A stretch of DNA of 12,558 bases from assembly GCA_015489255.1 (NCBI GenBank), contig WGAD01000236.1, positions 1-12,558 of the forward strand, given 5' to 3'. Of this stretch, positions 7,386-12,558 are shown one piece after another; the stretch's first letter is position 1; each line of letters opens with the position of its first letter. The stretch is from Anaerolineales bacterium (lineage in GTDB: Bacteria > Chloroflexota > Anaerolineae > Anaerolineales > Villigracilaceae). The position numbers were made by a program, and so were the translations under genes. The notes below the pieces were generated by a model. It was not told where the DNA came from and searched no databases. It saw only the letters and a list, made by a program, of their open reading frames with translations.

Positions 7386-7667
7386 ATGAGCCAAAGCAAA
7401 AAGAACAACGCCCAATATGCCCAAAACCTGGCATTGGCTGGTGTCGCCGGCCAGGTTGGCTGCTTTACTTTGGTGATCATCTTCGTCGCGCTGATAGGCG
7501 GGCTCTGGTTGGACAAAATTTTTGATGTTCGTCCGCTGTTTACCATCGCTTTGTTGGTGTTCAGCGTTCCTATAACCGTGGTGATGATGTTGTGGGTGGT
7601 GCGCAAAGCCACCTCCAAGATTCAGCCGGTGACGAAAGACCAATCTCAAATTCAGGAGGAAGCGTAA
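7386..7667 (+). CDS. AtpZ/AtpI-family small membrane protein
   Basis: This 93-residue protein has two predicted transmembrane helices (about 17-39 and 51-72). They are joined by a short GLWLDKIFDVRP turn that is typical of the AtpZ/AtpI family, whose genes usually lead ATP synthase operons. Family members are thought to help c-ring assembly or to carry Mg2+ or Ca2+; which applies here cannot be told. The N-terminus (SQSKKNN) and the C-terminal tail are hydrophilic. Position supports the call: it is the first gene after a strong promoter and precedes atpB by one base. There is no ribosome site before the ATG; the -10 box ends 8 bases upstream. The family call rests on topology, the G-x-W-L-D turn and context. 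Confidence 0.78.
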   Translation: MSQSKKNNAQYAQNLALAGVAGQVGCFTLVIIFVALIGGLWLDKIFDVRPLFTIALLVFSVPITVVMMLWVVRKATSKIQPVTKDQSQIQEEA

Positions 7668-7668
7668 C

Positions 7669-8637
7669 GTGAATGAACGCAAATGGCGCTGGGGCTTCAA
7701 CCGGTGGCTTGTCCTGCTCTTCATCGTGCTGGGCTTTTTTGCCGCTAAGAAGTACCCGCCAATCAGCCCCCACGTACAGTTGCCTGCTGAGCGACTCTCC
7801 CATGACCCGTTGTTCACCCTCCCAGGCATTGGTGAGTTTTACCTGACCAATACCCTGGTTGCCCTTTTCTTGGTGGACCTCATCTTGCTGGCGATGGCCT
7901 TTGCCATTCGGCGGCAGACGAGCAAGGGCGGCCTGGGAATGCTCAAGGGTGTTTCGGGCGCGTTGGAAGCGCTCTTTGAAGGCCTGTACAACATGACCGA
8001 ATCAACGGCCGGAAAGTGGGCCAAGGAGATCTTCCCCTATTTCGCCACCATCATGCTGATCGTGCTGATCTCGAACTGGATGGAACTCATCCCGGGCGTG
8101 GACAGCATCGGCTTTTTGGAAAAAGTGGCCGAACATGGCTACGCTGCCCAAGGGCCGTTCCTGATCAAGGAAGAAGTGGCGCATGGCGCTGAAGGCTTTG
8201 TGGTGATCCCGTGGGTGCGCGTGGTTTCCACCGACCTGAACTTCACCTTCGCTCTGGCGTTGATCTCCGTTGTGATGACCCAGGTGATCGGCATCCGTGC
8301 GCAGGGCATGGCTTACTTCACGAAGTTCTGGAACACCAGCACCCTGTTCTCCAAGCCCATCTTCGGCGCGATCGACTTCGGCGTCGGGCTGCTGGAACTG
8401 ATTTCCGAATTTTCCAAAATCTTGTCGTTTGCCTTCCGTCTCTTCGGGAACATTTTCGCCGGTTCGGTGATGCTCTTCGTGCTGGGCGCGCTGGTGCCGG
8501 TGTTTGTGCAATCCATGGTGCTCTTGCTGGAAGCCTTCGTGGGCATTATCCAGGCGCTGGTCTTCGGTATGCTCACGATGACCTTCATGGCCCAGGCCAC
8601 TCAAGGGCACGGCGGGCACGACGAAGCACATGCTTAA
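7669..8637 (+). CDS. atpB: F-type ATP synthase subunit a
   Basis: Subunit a forms the two proton half-channels against the c-ring in the Fo membrane sector. The essential arginine is R257, in the signature SFAFRLFGNIFAG, and the conserved IIQALVF motif (Q295) is near the C-terminus. The protein has 322 residues, longer than the 271 of E. coli. Extra length comes from an N-terminal region before the second helix and a loop of about 45 residues (about 143-187, between MELIPG and STDLNFTFAL). The C-terminus is His-rich (GHGGHDEAHA). The start is GTG, with AGGAGG at 7654-7659 and a 9-base spacer; the nearby ATG at 7673 is out of frame. A 41-base AT-rich gap separates it from atpE. Confidence 0.96.
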   Translation: MNERKWRWGFNRWLVLLFIVLGFFAAKKYPPISPHVQLPAERLSHDPLFTLPGIGEFYLTNTLVALFLVDLILLAMAFAIRRQTSKGGLGMLKGVSGALEALFEGLYNMTESTAGKWAKEIFPYFATIMLIVLISNWMELIPGVDSIGFLEKVAEHGYAAQGPFLIKEEVAHGAEGFVVIPWVRVVSTDLNFTFALALISVVMTQVIGIRAQGMAYFTKFWNTSTLFSKPIFGAIDFGVGLLELISEFSKILSFAFRLFGNIFAGSVMLFVLGALVPVFVQSMVLLLEAFVGIIQALVFGMLTMTFMAQATQGHGGHDEAHA

Positions 8638-8643
8638 TTCGTT

Positions 8644-8652
8644 TGCTATCAT
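8644..8652 (+). promoter_or_regulatory. Possible internal promoter upstream of atpE
   Basis: TGCTATCAT (8644-8652) matches an extended -10 (TGn plus TATCAT, 5 of 6 to TATAAT). It lies in the AT-rich gap between atpB and atpE, and a start about 7 bases on would still include the AGGAGG at 8666-8671. No good -35 is seen. It could supply extra transcript for the c subunit, which is needed in many copies per complex. The low-structure AT-rich leader alone may serve the same end. Confidence 0.28.
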
Positions 8653-8678
8653 AAACTAAAATTTCAGGAGGCTGTAAA

Positions 8679-8915
8679 ATGCAAGGAGATATTGTTGCTG
8701 CTGCGAAGTTGATCGGCGCGGGGCTGGCTATGATTGGCGCCCTCGGCGGTGGGATTGGCATCGGCCTTTCGGCTCATGGCGCTGTGCAGGGCATTGCCCG
8801 CAACCCGGATGCCGCCGGTACCGTTCAGACCAACATGATTCTGGGTATTGCCTTCGCCGAAGCCGTGGCAATTTACTGCCTGGTGGTGGCGCTGCTGATC
8901 CTGTTCGTTTTCTAA
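8679..8915 (+). CDS. atpE: F-type ATP synthase subunit c, H+-type
   Basis: Subunit c is a two-helix protein that oligomerises into the Fo rotor ring. Its 78 residues match the family. Helix 1 has the glycine-rich packing motif GGGIGIG, the polar loop reads ARNPDA, and helix 2 carries the ion-binding carboxylate E61 in GIAFAEAVAIY. In Na+-binding rings a Gln stands in helix 1 and a Ser follows the Glu (as in Ilyobacter). Here these positions are Ile and Ala, so the ring should bind H+. AGGAGG at 8666-8671 with a 7-base spacer is a strong ribosome site. The gene lies between atpB and the b-delta fusion. Confidence 0.97.
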   Translation: MQGDIVAAAKLIGAGLAMIGALGGGIGIGLSAHGAVQGIARNPDAAGTVQTNMILGIAFAEAVAIYCLVVALLILFVF

Positions 8916-8962
8916 AATCGGCCTGGGTGTAGCAAGCTCCCCGCTCACCGAAAGGAGTAACC

Positions 8963-9697
8963 GTGGAAGGTTTGGGAATTAATCTTGGGTATTTGCTGGT
9001 CCAGATTTTCAACTTCGGCATTATGTTCGTGGTGCTGAAGGAATGGGCCTACAAACCCATCCTGAAGATGTTGGAAGACCGGCGCGAAACGATCAACAAG
9101 GGCCTGGAAGATGCCCGTGTGGCGGCTGAAGCCCGCGCCAATGCCGAAAAAGAAGCCGAAAAGATCATCGCCGAAGCGCAAGCCAAAGCGAGCGAAATCG
9201 TCCGCGAAGCGACCGCCCGCGCCGAGCAGGCGGCCAAAGATGTCCGCGCTGCCGCCGAAGCGGAAGCTGCCAAGGCGCGCGAAACGGCGCTGGCCGAAGT
9301 GGAAGCCGAGCGCAACCGCATCCTGGCCGACATCCGCGGCCAGGTAGCCTCGCTGGCAATCGCTGCCGCGCAGAAACTGGTCGGCGAGGCGCTGGACGAA
9401 AAACGCCAGCACTCCCTGTTACAGGAATTCTTCGCCGGCGTGCAGGATGGTCGTGTGGTCGTCCTCGGAGAGGATGAACTCAAGGGCTCCGAAGCCGAAG
9501 TGGTGAGCGCGCTGCCCTTGACCGACGAGGAAAAGGAAATGGTGGAGAAAGACCTGCTGGCGAAAACCGGCGCAGAGACCGTTTCCTTCCGCGTGGACCC
9601 TGCCATTCTCGGCGGGCTGGTCATCCGAGTGGGCGATCAGGTGATCGATGGCTCGGTGGCCGGACAGTTGAACGAACTGCGCCAGGCTTTGCGCTAA
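8963..9697 (+). CDS. atpF: ATP synthase b subunit fused to the delta C-terminal domain
   Basis: Residues 1-160 are a b subunit: one N-terminal membrane helix (about 8-26), then a long charged Ala/Glu/Lys/Arg-rich helix for the peripheral stalk, ending near KLVGEALDEK. Residues about 176-243 match the C-terminal domain of the delta subunit, with VSALPLTDEE, VDPAILGGLVIRVGD and VIDGSV, the last close to E. coli delta (VIDGSVRGRL). The usual N-terminal six-helix domain of delta, which binds the tip of the alpha subunits, is absent. At 244 residues the protein is far shorter than the mycobacterial b-delta fusion (about 445), which keeps all of delta. The start is GTG with AAGGAG at 8952-8957. A strong terminator follows, with no F1 genes. 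The domain reading is firm; how F1 is held is unknown. Confidence 0.92.
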   Translation: MEGLGINLGYLLVQIFNFGIMFVVLKEWAYKPILKMLEDRRETINKGLEDARVAAEARANAEKEAEKIIAEAQAKASEIVREATARAEQAAKDVRAAAEAEAAKARETALAEVEAERNRILADIRGQVASLAIAAAQKLVGEALDEKRQHSLLQEFFAGVQDGRVVVLGEDELKGSEAEVVSALPLTDEEKEMVEKDLLAKTGAETVSFRVDPAILGGLVIRVGDQVIDGSVAGQLNELRQALR

Positions 9698-9717
9698 CCC
9701 TGCTGTTTGCTTGTTCA

Positions 9718-9748
9718 GGGCTTTGGCCTCGGTCAAAGCCCTTTTTTT
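9718..9748 (+). terminator. Intrinsic terminator ending the atp operon
   Basis: A perfect 8-base stem GGGCTTTG (9718-9725) and CAAAGCCC (9734-9741) encloses an 8-base loop and is followed directly by seven T residues (9742-9748). It lies 20 bases after the b-delta stop codon. It shows that the operon ends here rather than running on into F1 genes. Confidence 0.92.
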
Positions 9749-9769
9749 ATCCCCTCGCAGGAGCCTTTC

Positions 9770-10357
9770 ATGCGATCTTCCCGCCGCGATCTTTTTTGGG
9801 CCGGCGCCACCGTACTCATCTTCCTCAGCGGGTACGCTTTTTTGCGTTATGCCTACCGCGTGGCCGATACACTCCCCTTTACGCAGGAGGTCGTGCTCCT
9901 GATTCTCGGCACACTGACCACCGTGTTCATCACCGCTCTTTTGCTCAACCACCAAACTGAAGTGGAATTGCGCAAGGAACAGAGCATCAAGTTTATTGAA
10001 TTGAAAGCCGAAACCTACCAACGCCTGATCGATTTCATCGAGCAGTTGATGCTGCACGCCCGCATTACCGCGGAAGACAAAATTCACCTGCAATTTCTGG
10101 CGCACCGGCTGGCGATTGTGGCCAGCCCCGATGTGTTGGTAGAATTCGAGCGCTTCCTGGATACGATGGACGCTCCCGGCGAAAAGGGCCGGGTGACGGT
10201 GGCGCACCATGCGGCCATCGCCCACGCCATGGCGCAGCTGAGCGTGCGCATTCGCGCCGACCTGGTGGGCGAACTGGACCTGAACCAGCGCAAGTATTCA
10301 CCGAAAGAGATCGCCCGCCAGATCGCAGAAAACATTGTCGAGGCGCTGGACGCCTGA
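9770..10357 (+). CDS. Unrecognised two-helix membrane protein
   Basis: I do not recognise this 195-residue protein. It starts with a basic stretch (RSSRRD) and has two hydrophobic helices (about 9-27 and 41-60). A soluble, mostly helical part (61-195) is rich in charged residues, with ELRKEQSIKFIELKAETYQR suggesting a coiled or bundled helix. The topology is probably both ends inside the cell. The ATG at 9770 is chosen because AGGAG (9759-9763) lies 6 bases before it; a TTG in frame at 9707 would run through the terminator hairpin. Only 21 bases separate the terminator from this start, so the gene must rely on read-through or on a promoter hidden upstream. It is 10 bases from the preferred murE start and may share its transcript. 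Confidence 0.75.
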   Translation: MRSSRRDLFWAGATVLIFLSGYAFLRYAYRVADTLPFTQEVVLLILGTLTTVFITALLLNHQTEVELRKEQSIKFIELKAETYQRLIDFIEQLMLHARITAEDKIHLQFLAHRLAIVASPDVLVEFERFLDTMDAPGEKGRVTVAHHAAIAHAMAQLSVRIRADLVGELDLNQRKYSPKEIARQIAENIVEALDA

Positions 10358-10361
10358 GGAG
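10356..10361 (+). promoter_or_regulatory. Shine-Dalgarno site that decides the murE start
   Basis: GAGGAG overlaps the stop codon of the upstream gene. It touches the ATG at 10362 with no spacer, but stands 6 bases before the in-frame GTG at 10368. The spacing favours GTG as the start. Confidence 0.6.
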
Positions 10362-10367
10362 ATGAAC

Positions 10368-11945
10368 GTGAAAACCTTGCAAGACTTGTTTGCGGAATTC
10401 CCTCTTCCTCTGCTTTCCGGTCGCCTGGACGAGACGCCCATCGCCGCGGTGGTGGGCGATTCGCGCCAGGTTGAGCCGGGGGCGCTCTTTGTGGCAATGA
10501 CTGGCAGCGCAGCAGATGGGCACGCCTTCATCCCCCAGGCGATCGCCCGGGGGGCAGCGGCTATCGTCGGGGAACGGCCGCGCGGCAGCGCGGCGATCCC
10601 GCCCGAGATGCCGTATGTCCAGGTGGAGAACGCTCGCCAGGCGCTGGCCTGGCTGGCCGCCGCCTTCCACGATTTCCCCGCCCGCCGCTTGCGGATGGTC
10701 GGCGTAACCGGCACGGATGGCAAAACAACCACCAGCAACATGCTCTTTCACATGATGCGCGCCGCCGGTCTGCGCACGGGCATGATTTCCACGGTCAACG
10801 CCATCATTGGCGACGAAACCCTGGATACCGGCTTCCACGTGACCACGCCCGACGCTCCCGCGGTGCAGGCCTATCTCGCGCGGATGGTGGCCGCCGGTTT
10901 GACGCACGCCATCCTGGAGACGACTTCGCACGGCTGGGCGCAATTTCGCACCGATGCCTGCGAGTTCGACCTCGGCGTGATCACCAACATCACGCACGAG
11001 CATTTGGACTACCACGGTTCGTATGAGGCTTACCGGGCGGCCAAGGCGCGGCTCTTTACCTCGCTGGCCGACACCGGCGCCAAGCCGGGCGGCGCTCCCC
11101 CTTTGGCGGTTTTGAACCGCGATGACGAATCTTATGCCTACCTGGCGCGGGTGACGAAGGTGCGGCAAATATCGTATGGGCTGCATCCGGCGGCGGATGT
11201 GCGCGCCTTGGAGGTACGCCAGGACGCTTACCGCATTCGTTATCGCGCCCAGTCGCCCGATTGGGCGGTGGAGGTGGTTTGCCCGCTGCCGGGGCGGTAT
11301 AACGTTTCCAATAGCCTGGCCGCGCTGACGGCGGCGGTCTATGGCCTGGGAATAAACCCACAAACGGCGGCGCGCGGTTTACTGGCCTTGCCGGGCGTTC
11401 CCGGACGCATGGAACGCATTGACCTGGGGCAGGATTTTACCGCCATTGTGGATTTTGCCCACACGCCCAACGCTTTACGCGTGGCGCTGGAGACGGCGCG
11501 CACGATGACCAGCGGGCGGGTGATCGCCGTCTTCGGCTCTGCCGGCTTGCGCGATCGTGAGAAACGGCGCATGATGGCCGAGGTTTCCGCCGACCTAGCG
11601 GATGTAACCATTTTGACCGCCGAAGACCCGCGCACGGAATCTCTGGCGGACATTTTGGAGGAGATGGCCGCCGGGGCGCGCCGCCGCGGCGGCGTGGAGG
11701 GGGAGACGTTTTTCCGCATCCCCGATCGGGGCGAGGCCATTCGGCGGGCGGTGCAGATGGCTGCCCCGGGCGACCTGGTGATCGCTTGCGGCAAGGGGCA
11801 TGAGCAATCCATGTGCTTTGGCGAGACCGAGTATCCCTGGGACGATCGTGTCGCCATGCGCGCTGCTCTGGCGGAGCGGCTGGGGGTGCCGGGGCCGGAT
11901 TTCCCCCGCCTGCCGACCAACCCGCAGTTTTCCGGCCTGTTGTGA
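10368..11945 (+). CDS. murE: MurE-type UDP-MurNAc-tripeptide ligase
   Basis: MurE ligases add the third amino acid (usually meso-diaminopimelate or L-lysine) to UDP-MurNAc-L-Ala-D-Glu in the cytoplasm, using ATP. The 525-residue product shows an N-terminal UDP-binding domain with GDSRQVEPGALFVA, the P-loop GTDGKTTT (115-122), TTPDAP, ETTSH (184-188), HLDYHG, and K226, the probable carbamylated lysine. FAHTPNAL and GKGHE (475-479) follow in the C-terminal domain. The recognition motif, DNPRxE in E. coli MurE, reads EDPRTE here (419-424): the arginine that contacts diaminopimelate is kept, but the two residues before it differ. ETTSH replaces the usual EVSSH. The third-position amino acid is therefore uncertain. 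The GTG start is chosen on ribosome-site spacing; ATG at 10362 would add two residues. There are no other cell-wall genes nearby. Confidence 0.9.
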   Translation: MKTLQDLFAEFPLPLLSGRLDETPIAAVVGDSRQVEPGALFVAMTGSAADGHAFIPQAIARGAAAIVGERPRGSAAIPPEMPYVQVENARQALAWLAAAFHDFPARRLRMVGVTGTDGKTTTSNMLFHMMRAAGLRTGMISTVNAIIGDETLDTGFHVTTPDAPAVQAYLARMVAAGLTHAILETTSHGWAQFRTDACEFDLGVITNITHEHLDYHGSYEAYRAAKARLFTSLADTGAKPGGAPPLAVLNRDDESYAYLARVTKVRQISYGLHPAADVRALEVRQDAYRIRYRAQSPDWAVEVVCPLPGRYNVSNSLAALTAAVYGLGINPQTAARGLLALPGVPGRMERIDLGQDFTAIVDFAHTPNALRVALETARTMTSGRVIAVFGSAGLRDREKRRMMAEVSADLADVTILTAEDPRTESLADILEEMAAGARRRGGVEGETFFRIPDRGEAIRRAVQMAAPGDLVIACGKGHEQSMCFGETEYPWDDRVAMRAALAERLGVPGPDFPRLPTNPQFSGLL

Positions 11946-11981
11946 CCGGCGCCAAGAGGTCCGCAGCGGCTTGACCCGATC

Positions 11982-12024
11982 TTTACCCTCCCTTTATCGG
12001 AAGTTTACAATTGGCGGGCATAAT
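11982..12024 (+). promoter_or_regulatory. Weak candidate promoter region downstream of murE
   Basis: TTTACC (11982-11987, 4 of 6) and TACAAT (12006-12011, 5 of 6) are 18 bases apart. A second -10-like CATAAT lies at 12019-12024 without a good -35. The matches are modest and the only thing downstream within 200 bases is a repeat element, so this is a candidate only. Confidence 0.25.
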
Positions 12025-12043
12025 GGGCAGCGTCTCATAACCT

Positions 12044-12186
12044 GAATTGCGGATAAGGAGGATGGGTGTCATGGCGAGGGCGCATCGCGCCCGAAGCCAT
12101 CTCACACATCGTCATACAGGGAATTGCTTCGCCCCTTGTGGTCGCTCGCAATGACAAAACGGATACCTGTTGCTAATCCGCAACTC
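12044..12186. repeat. Outer imperfect inverted repeat enclosing a palindromic element
   Basis: GAATTGCGGATAAG (12044-12057) and CTAATCCGCAACTC (12173-12186) are inverted complements at 12 of 14 positions, with a perfect 8-base core TTGCGGAT/ATCCGCAA. They flank the inner palindromic repeat at 12067-12156. The pair may be the ends of a larger element, or an older hairpin into which the inner element inserted. No transposase is present. Confidence 0.5.
12067..12156. repeat. Dispersed palindromic repeat (MITE-like)
   Basis: The ends are TGTCATGGCGAG (12067-12078) and CTCGCAATGACA (12145-12156), inverted complements at 11 of 12 positions. Inside, CGAAGCCAT and ATTGCTTCG form a second pair of arms. 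GGGCGC-ATC-GCGCCC (12078-12092) is a small perfect hairpin. From memory this matches the widespread bacterial repeat with TGTCATTGCGAG and GCGAAGCAATC cores. It has no coding capacity of its own and no clear target-site duplication; a 27-codon frame inside it is not believed to be a gene. Confidence 0.75.
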
Positions 12187-12199
12187 GGGTTCTCATAAA
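12170..12199 (+). promoter_or_regulatory. Candidate promoter for the zinc-ribbon gene
   Basis: TTGCTA (12170-12175, 4 of 6) and CATAAA (12194-12199, 4 of 6) are separated by 18 bases and lie about 27 bases before the ATG. The -35 overlaps the right outer arm of the repeat, so the repeat may have brought or altered the promoter. The support is modest. Confidence 0.3.
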
Positions 12200-12225
12200 A
12201 AAATTGCGTGCAAAAGGAGTGTTGT

Positions 12226-12537
12226 ATGTGTGGAGGAGGTATGTTTCGTCGGGCGATGCGCGTTGCCCCCTTGGCAGAGACGGTGAGGCCGCAGGAGCGC
12301 CGTCCGCAAACGGTGCAACCACAGCCGGCAACCTTGCCGGCCTCGCCAGCGGCGCCGGCTGCAACGCAGATCACTTGTTCTCTGTGCGGAAGGCAGACGC
12401 AGGCTGAATTTTCCTGGTGTCCGCATTGCGGGGCCGCTTTGCAGCCTCAACCCTGCGTGTATTGCGGGCAGGAATTGCAACCGGCTGATGCCAACTGCCC
12501 GGCCTGCGGCGCGCCGCGTCAGCGGCGCCGGGCCTGA
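12226..12537 (+). CDS. Small double zinc-ribbon protein
   Basis: This 103-residue protein has two adjacent zinc ribbons, each C-x2-C-x10-C-x2-C: C51/C54/C65/C68 and C77/C80/C91/C94, ending in a basic RQRRRA tail. The spacing fits the double zinc ribbon family, which is structural or binds protein or nucleic acid; the specific role is unknown. Residues 17-50 are a Pro/Ala/Gln-rich linker without predicted structure, and the N-terminus (MCGGGMFRR) has one more cysteine. The start ATG has AAGGAG at 12214-12219 with a 6-base spacer. An in-frame GTG at 12208 lies before that site, and an ATG at 12241 is only one base after GGAGGAGG; both are less likely. A 7-base GC hairpin lies in its last codons. 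Confidence 0.75.
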   Translation: MCGGGMFRRAMRVAPLAETVRPQERRPQTVQPQPATLPASPAAPAATQITCSLCGRQTQAEFSWCPHCGAALQPQPCVYCGQELQPADANCPACGAPRQRRRA

Positions 12538-12558
12538 TGAAAAAAACGTGCGCCTGCA

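Noticed and set aside
9707..9769. Upstream TTG start extending the unknown membrane protein
   Set aside because: It would place 21 codons through the terminator hairpin, lacks a ribosome site, and ignores the well-spaced AGGAG before the ATG at 9770.
10335..10367. Earlier murE start at 10335 or ATG 10362
   Set aside because: 10335 lies inside the previous gene without a ribosome site. ATG 10362 touches the GAGGAG with no spacer, while GTG 10368 has a 6-base spacer. ATG 10362 remains possible and changes only two residues.
11971..11999. TTGACC ... TTTATC as a promoter after murE
   Set aside because: The -35 is good, but the -10 matches only 3 of 6 positions and there is no gene close downstream.
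12071..12154. A 27-codon ATG frame preceded by AAGGAGG
   Set aside because: It lies wholly within the palindromic repeat, the GGAGG is 10 bases away, and the peptide (MARAHRARSH...) is a reading of the repeat arms.
12511..12528. GCGCCGC-GTCA-GCGGCGC hairpin as a terminator for the zinc-ribbon gene
   Set aside because: It is inside the coding region and followed by an A-run rather than a T-run on the + strand. The A-run is on the wrong side for a minus-strand terminator too.
1..12558. CRISPR array, tRNA, riboswitch, integrase or defence genes
   Set aside because: No spaced direct repeats, cloverleaf-like sequence, known aptamer consensus or matching protein motifs were seen by eye in the few non-coding gaps or in the genes.

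Overview
The window looks like chromosomal DNA from a bacterium of the phylum Chloroflexota, most likely class Anaerolineae. This is inferred from the style of the respiratory proteins (His-rich NuoL loop, paired NuoM paralogues, long AtpB); no rRNA or other phylogenetic marker is present. Every supported gene lies on the + strand. The long minus-strand frames are antisense shadows of GC-rich membrane-protein genes.

Region 1 (2-7344) is the 3' half of a complex I operon: nuoJ (5' end cut by the window edge), nuoK, nuoL, nuoM, a second divergent nuoM, and nuoN. The genes are 0-20 bases apart, each with its own Shine-Dalgarno site. There are four antiporter-like subunits instead of three. NuoL also carries about 30 extra residues in its C-terminal lateral-helix region, as expected if the coupling helix must span one more subunit. 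This fits the known class of complex I variants with a fourth pump module. The second NuoM lacks the TM7 pump lysine, so whether it pumps is an open question.

Region 2 (7322-9748) is a partial F-type ATP synthase operon: a small AtpZ/AtpI-like protein, atpB (a), atpE (c), and a fused b-delta gene. It starts from a near-consensus extended -10 promoter only 8 bases before the first ATG, which suggests a leaderless mRNA. It ends at a strong intrinsic terminator. The F1 genes (atpA, G, D, C) do not follow, so F1 must be encoded elsewhere. The fusion has a normal b subunit but only the C-terminal domain of delta.

Region 3 (9770-11945) holds an unrecognised two-TM protein and a murE-type peptidoglycan ligase with an altered amino-acid-recognition motif.

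Region 4 (11946-12558) is a non-coding stretch with a nested palindromic repeat of the 'TGTCATTGCGAG...CTCGCAATGACA' type, then a small double zinc-ribbon protein. About 20 bases remain after its stop.

Together regions 1 and 2 encode the membrane arm of a proton pump and most of the membrane sector of the enzyme that uses the proton gradient. The c-subunit residues point to H+ rather than Na+ coupling. No defence system, CRISPR array, tRNA or integrase was seen. The novelty here lies in modified bioenergetic machines.
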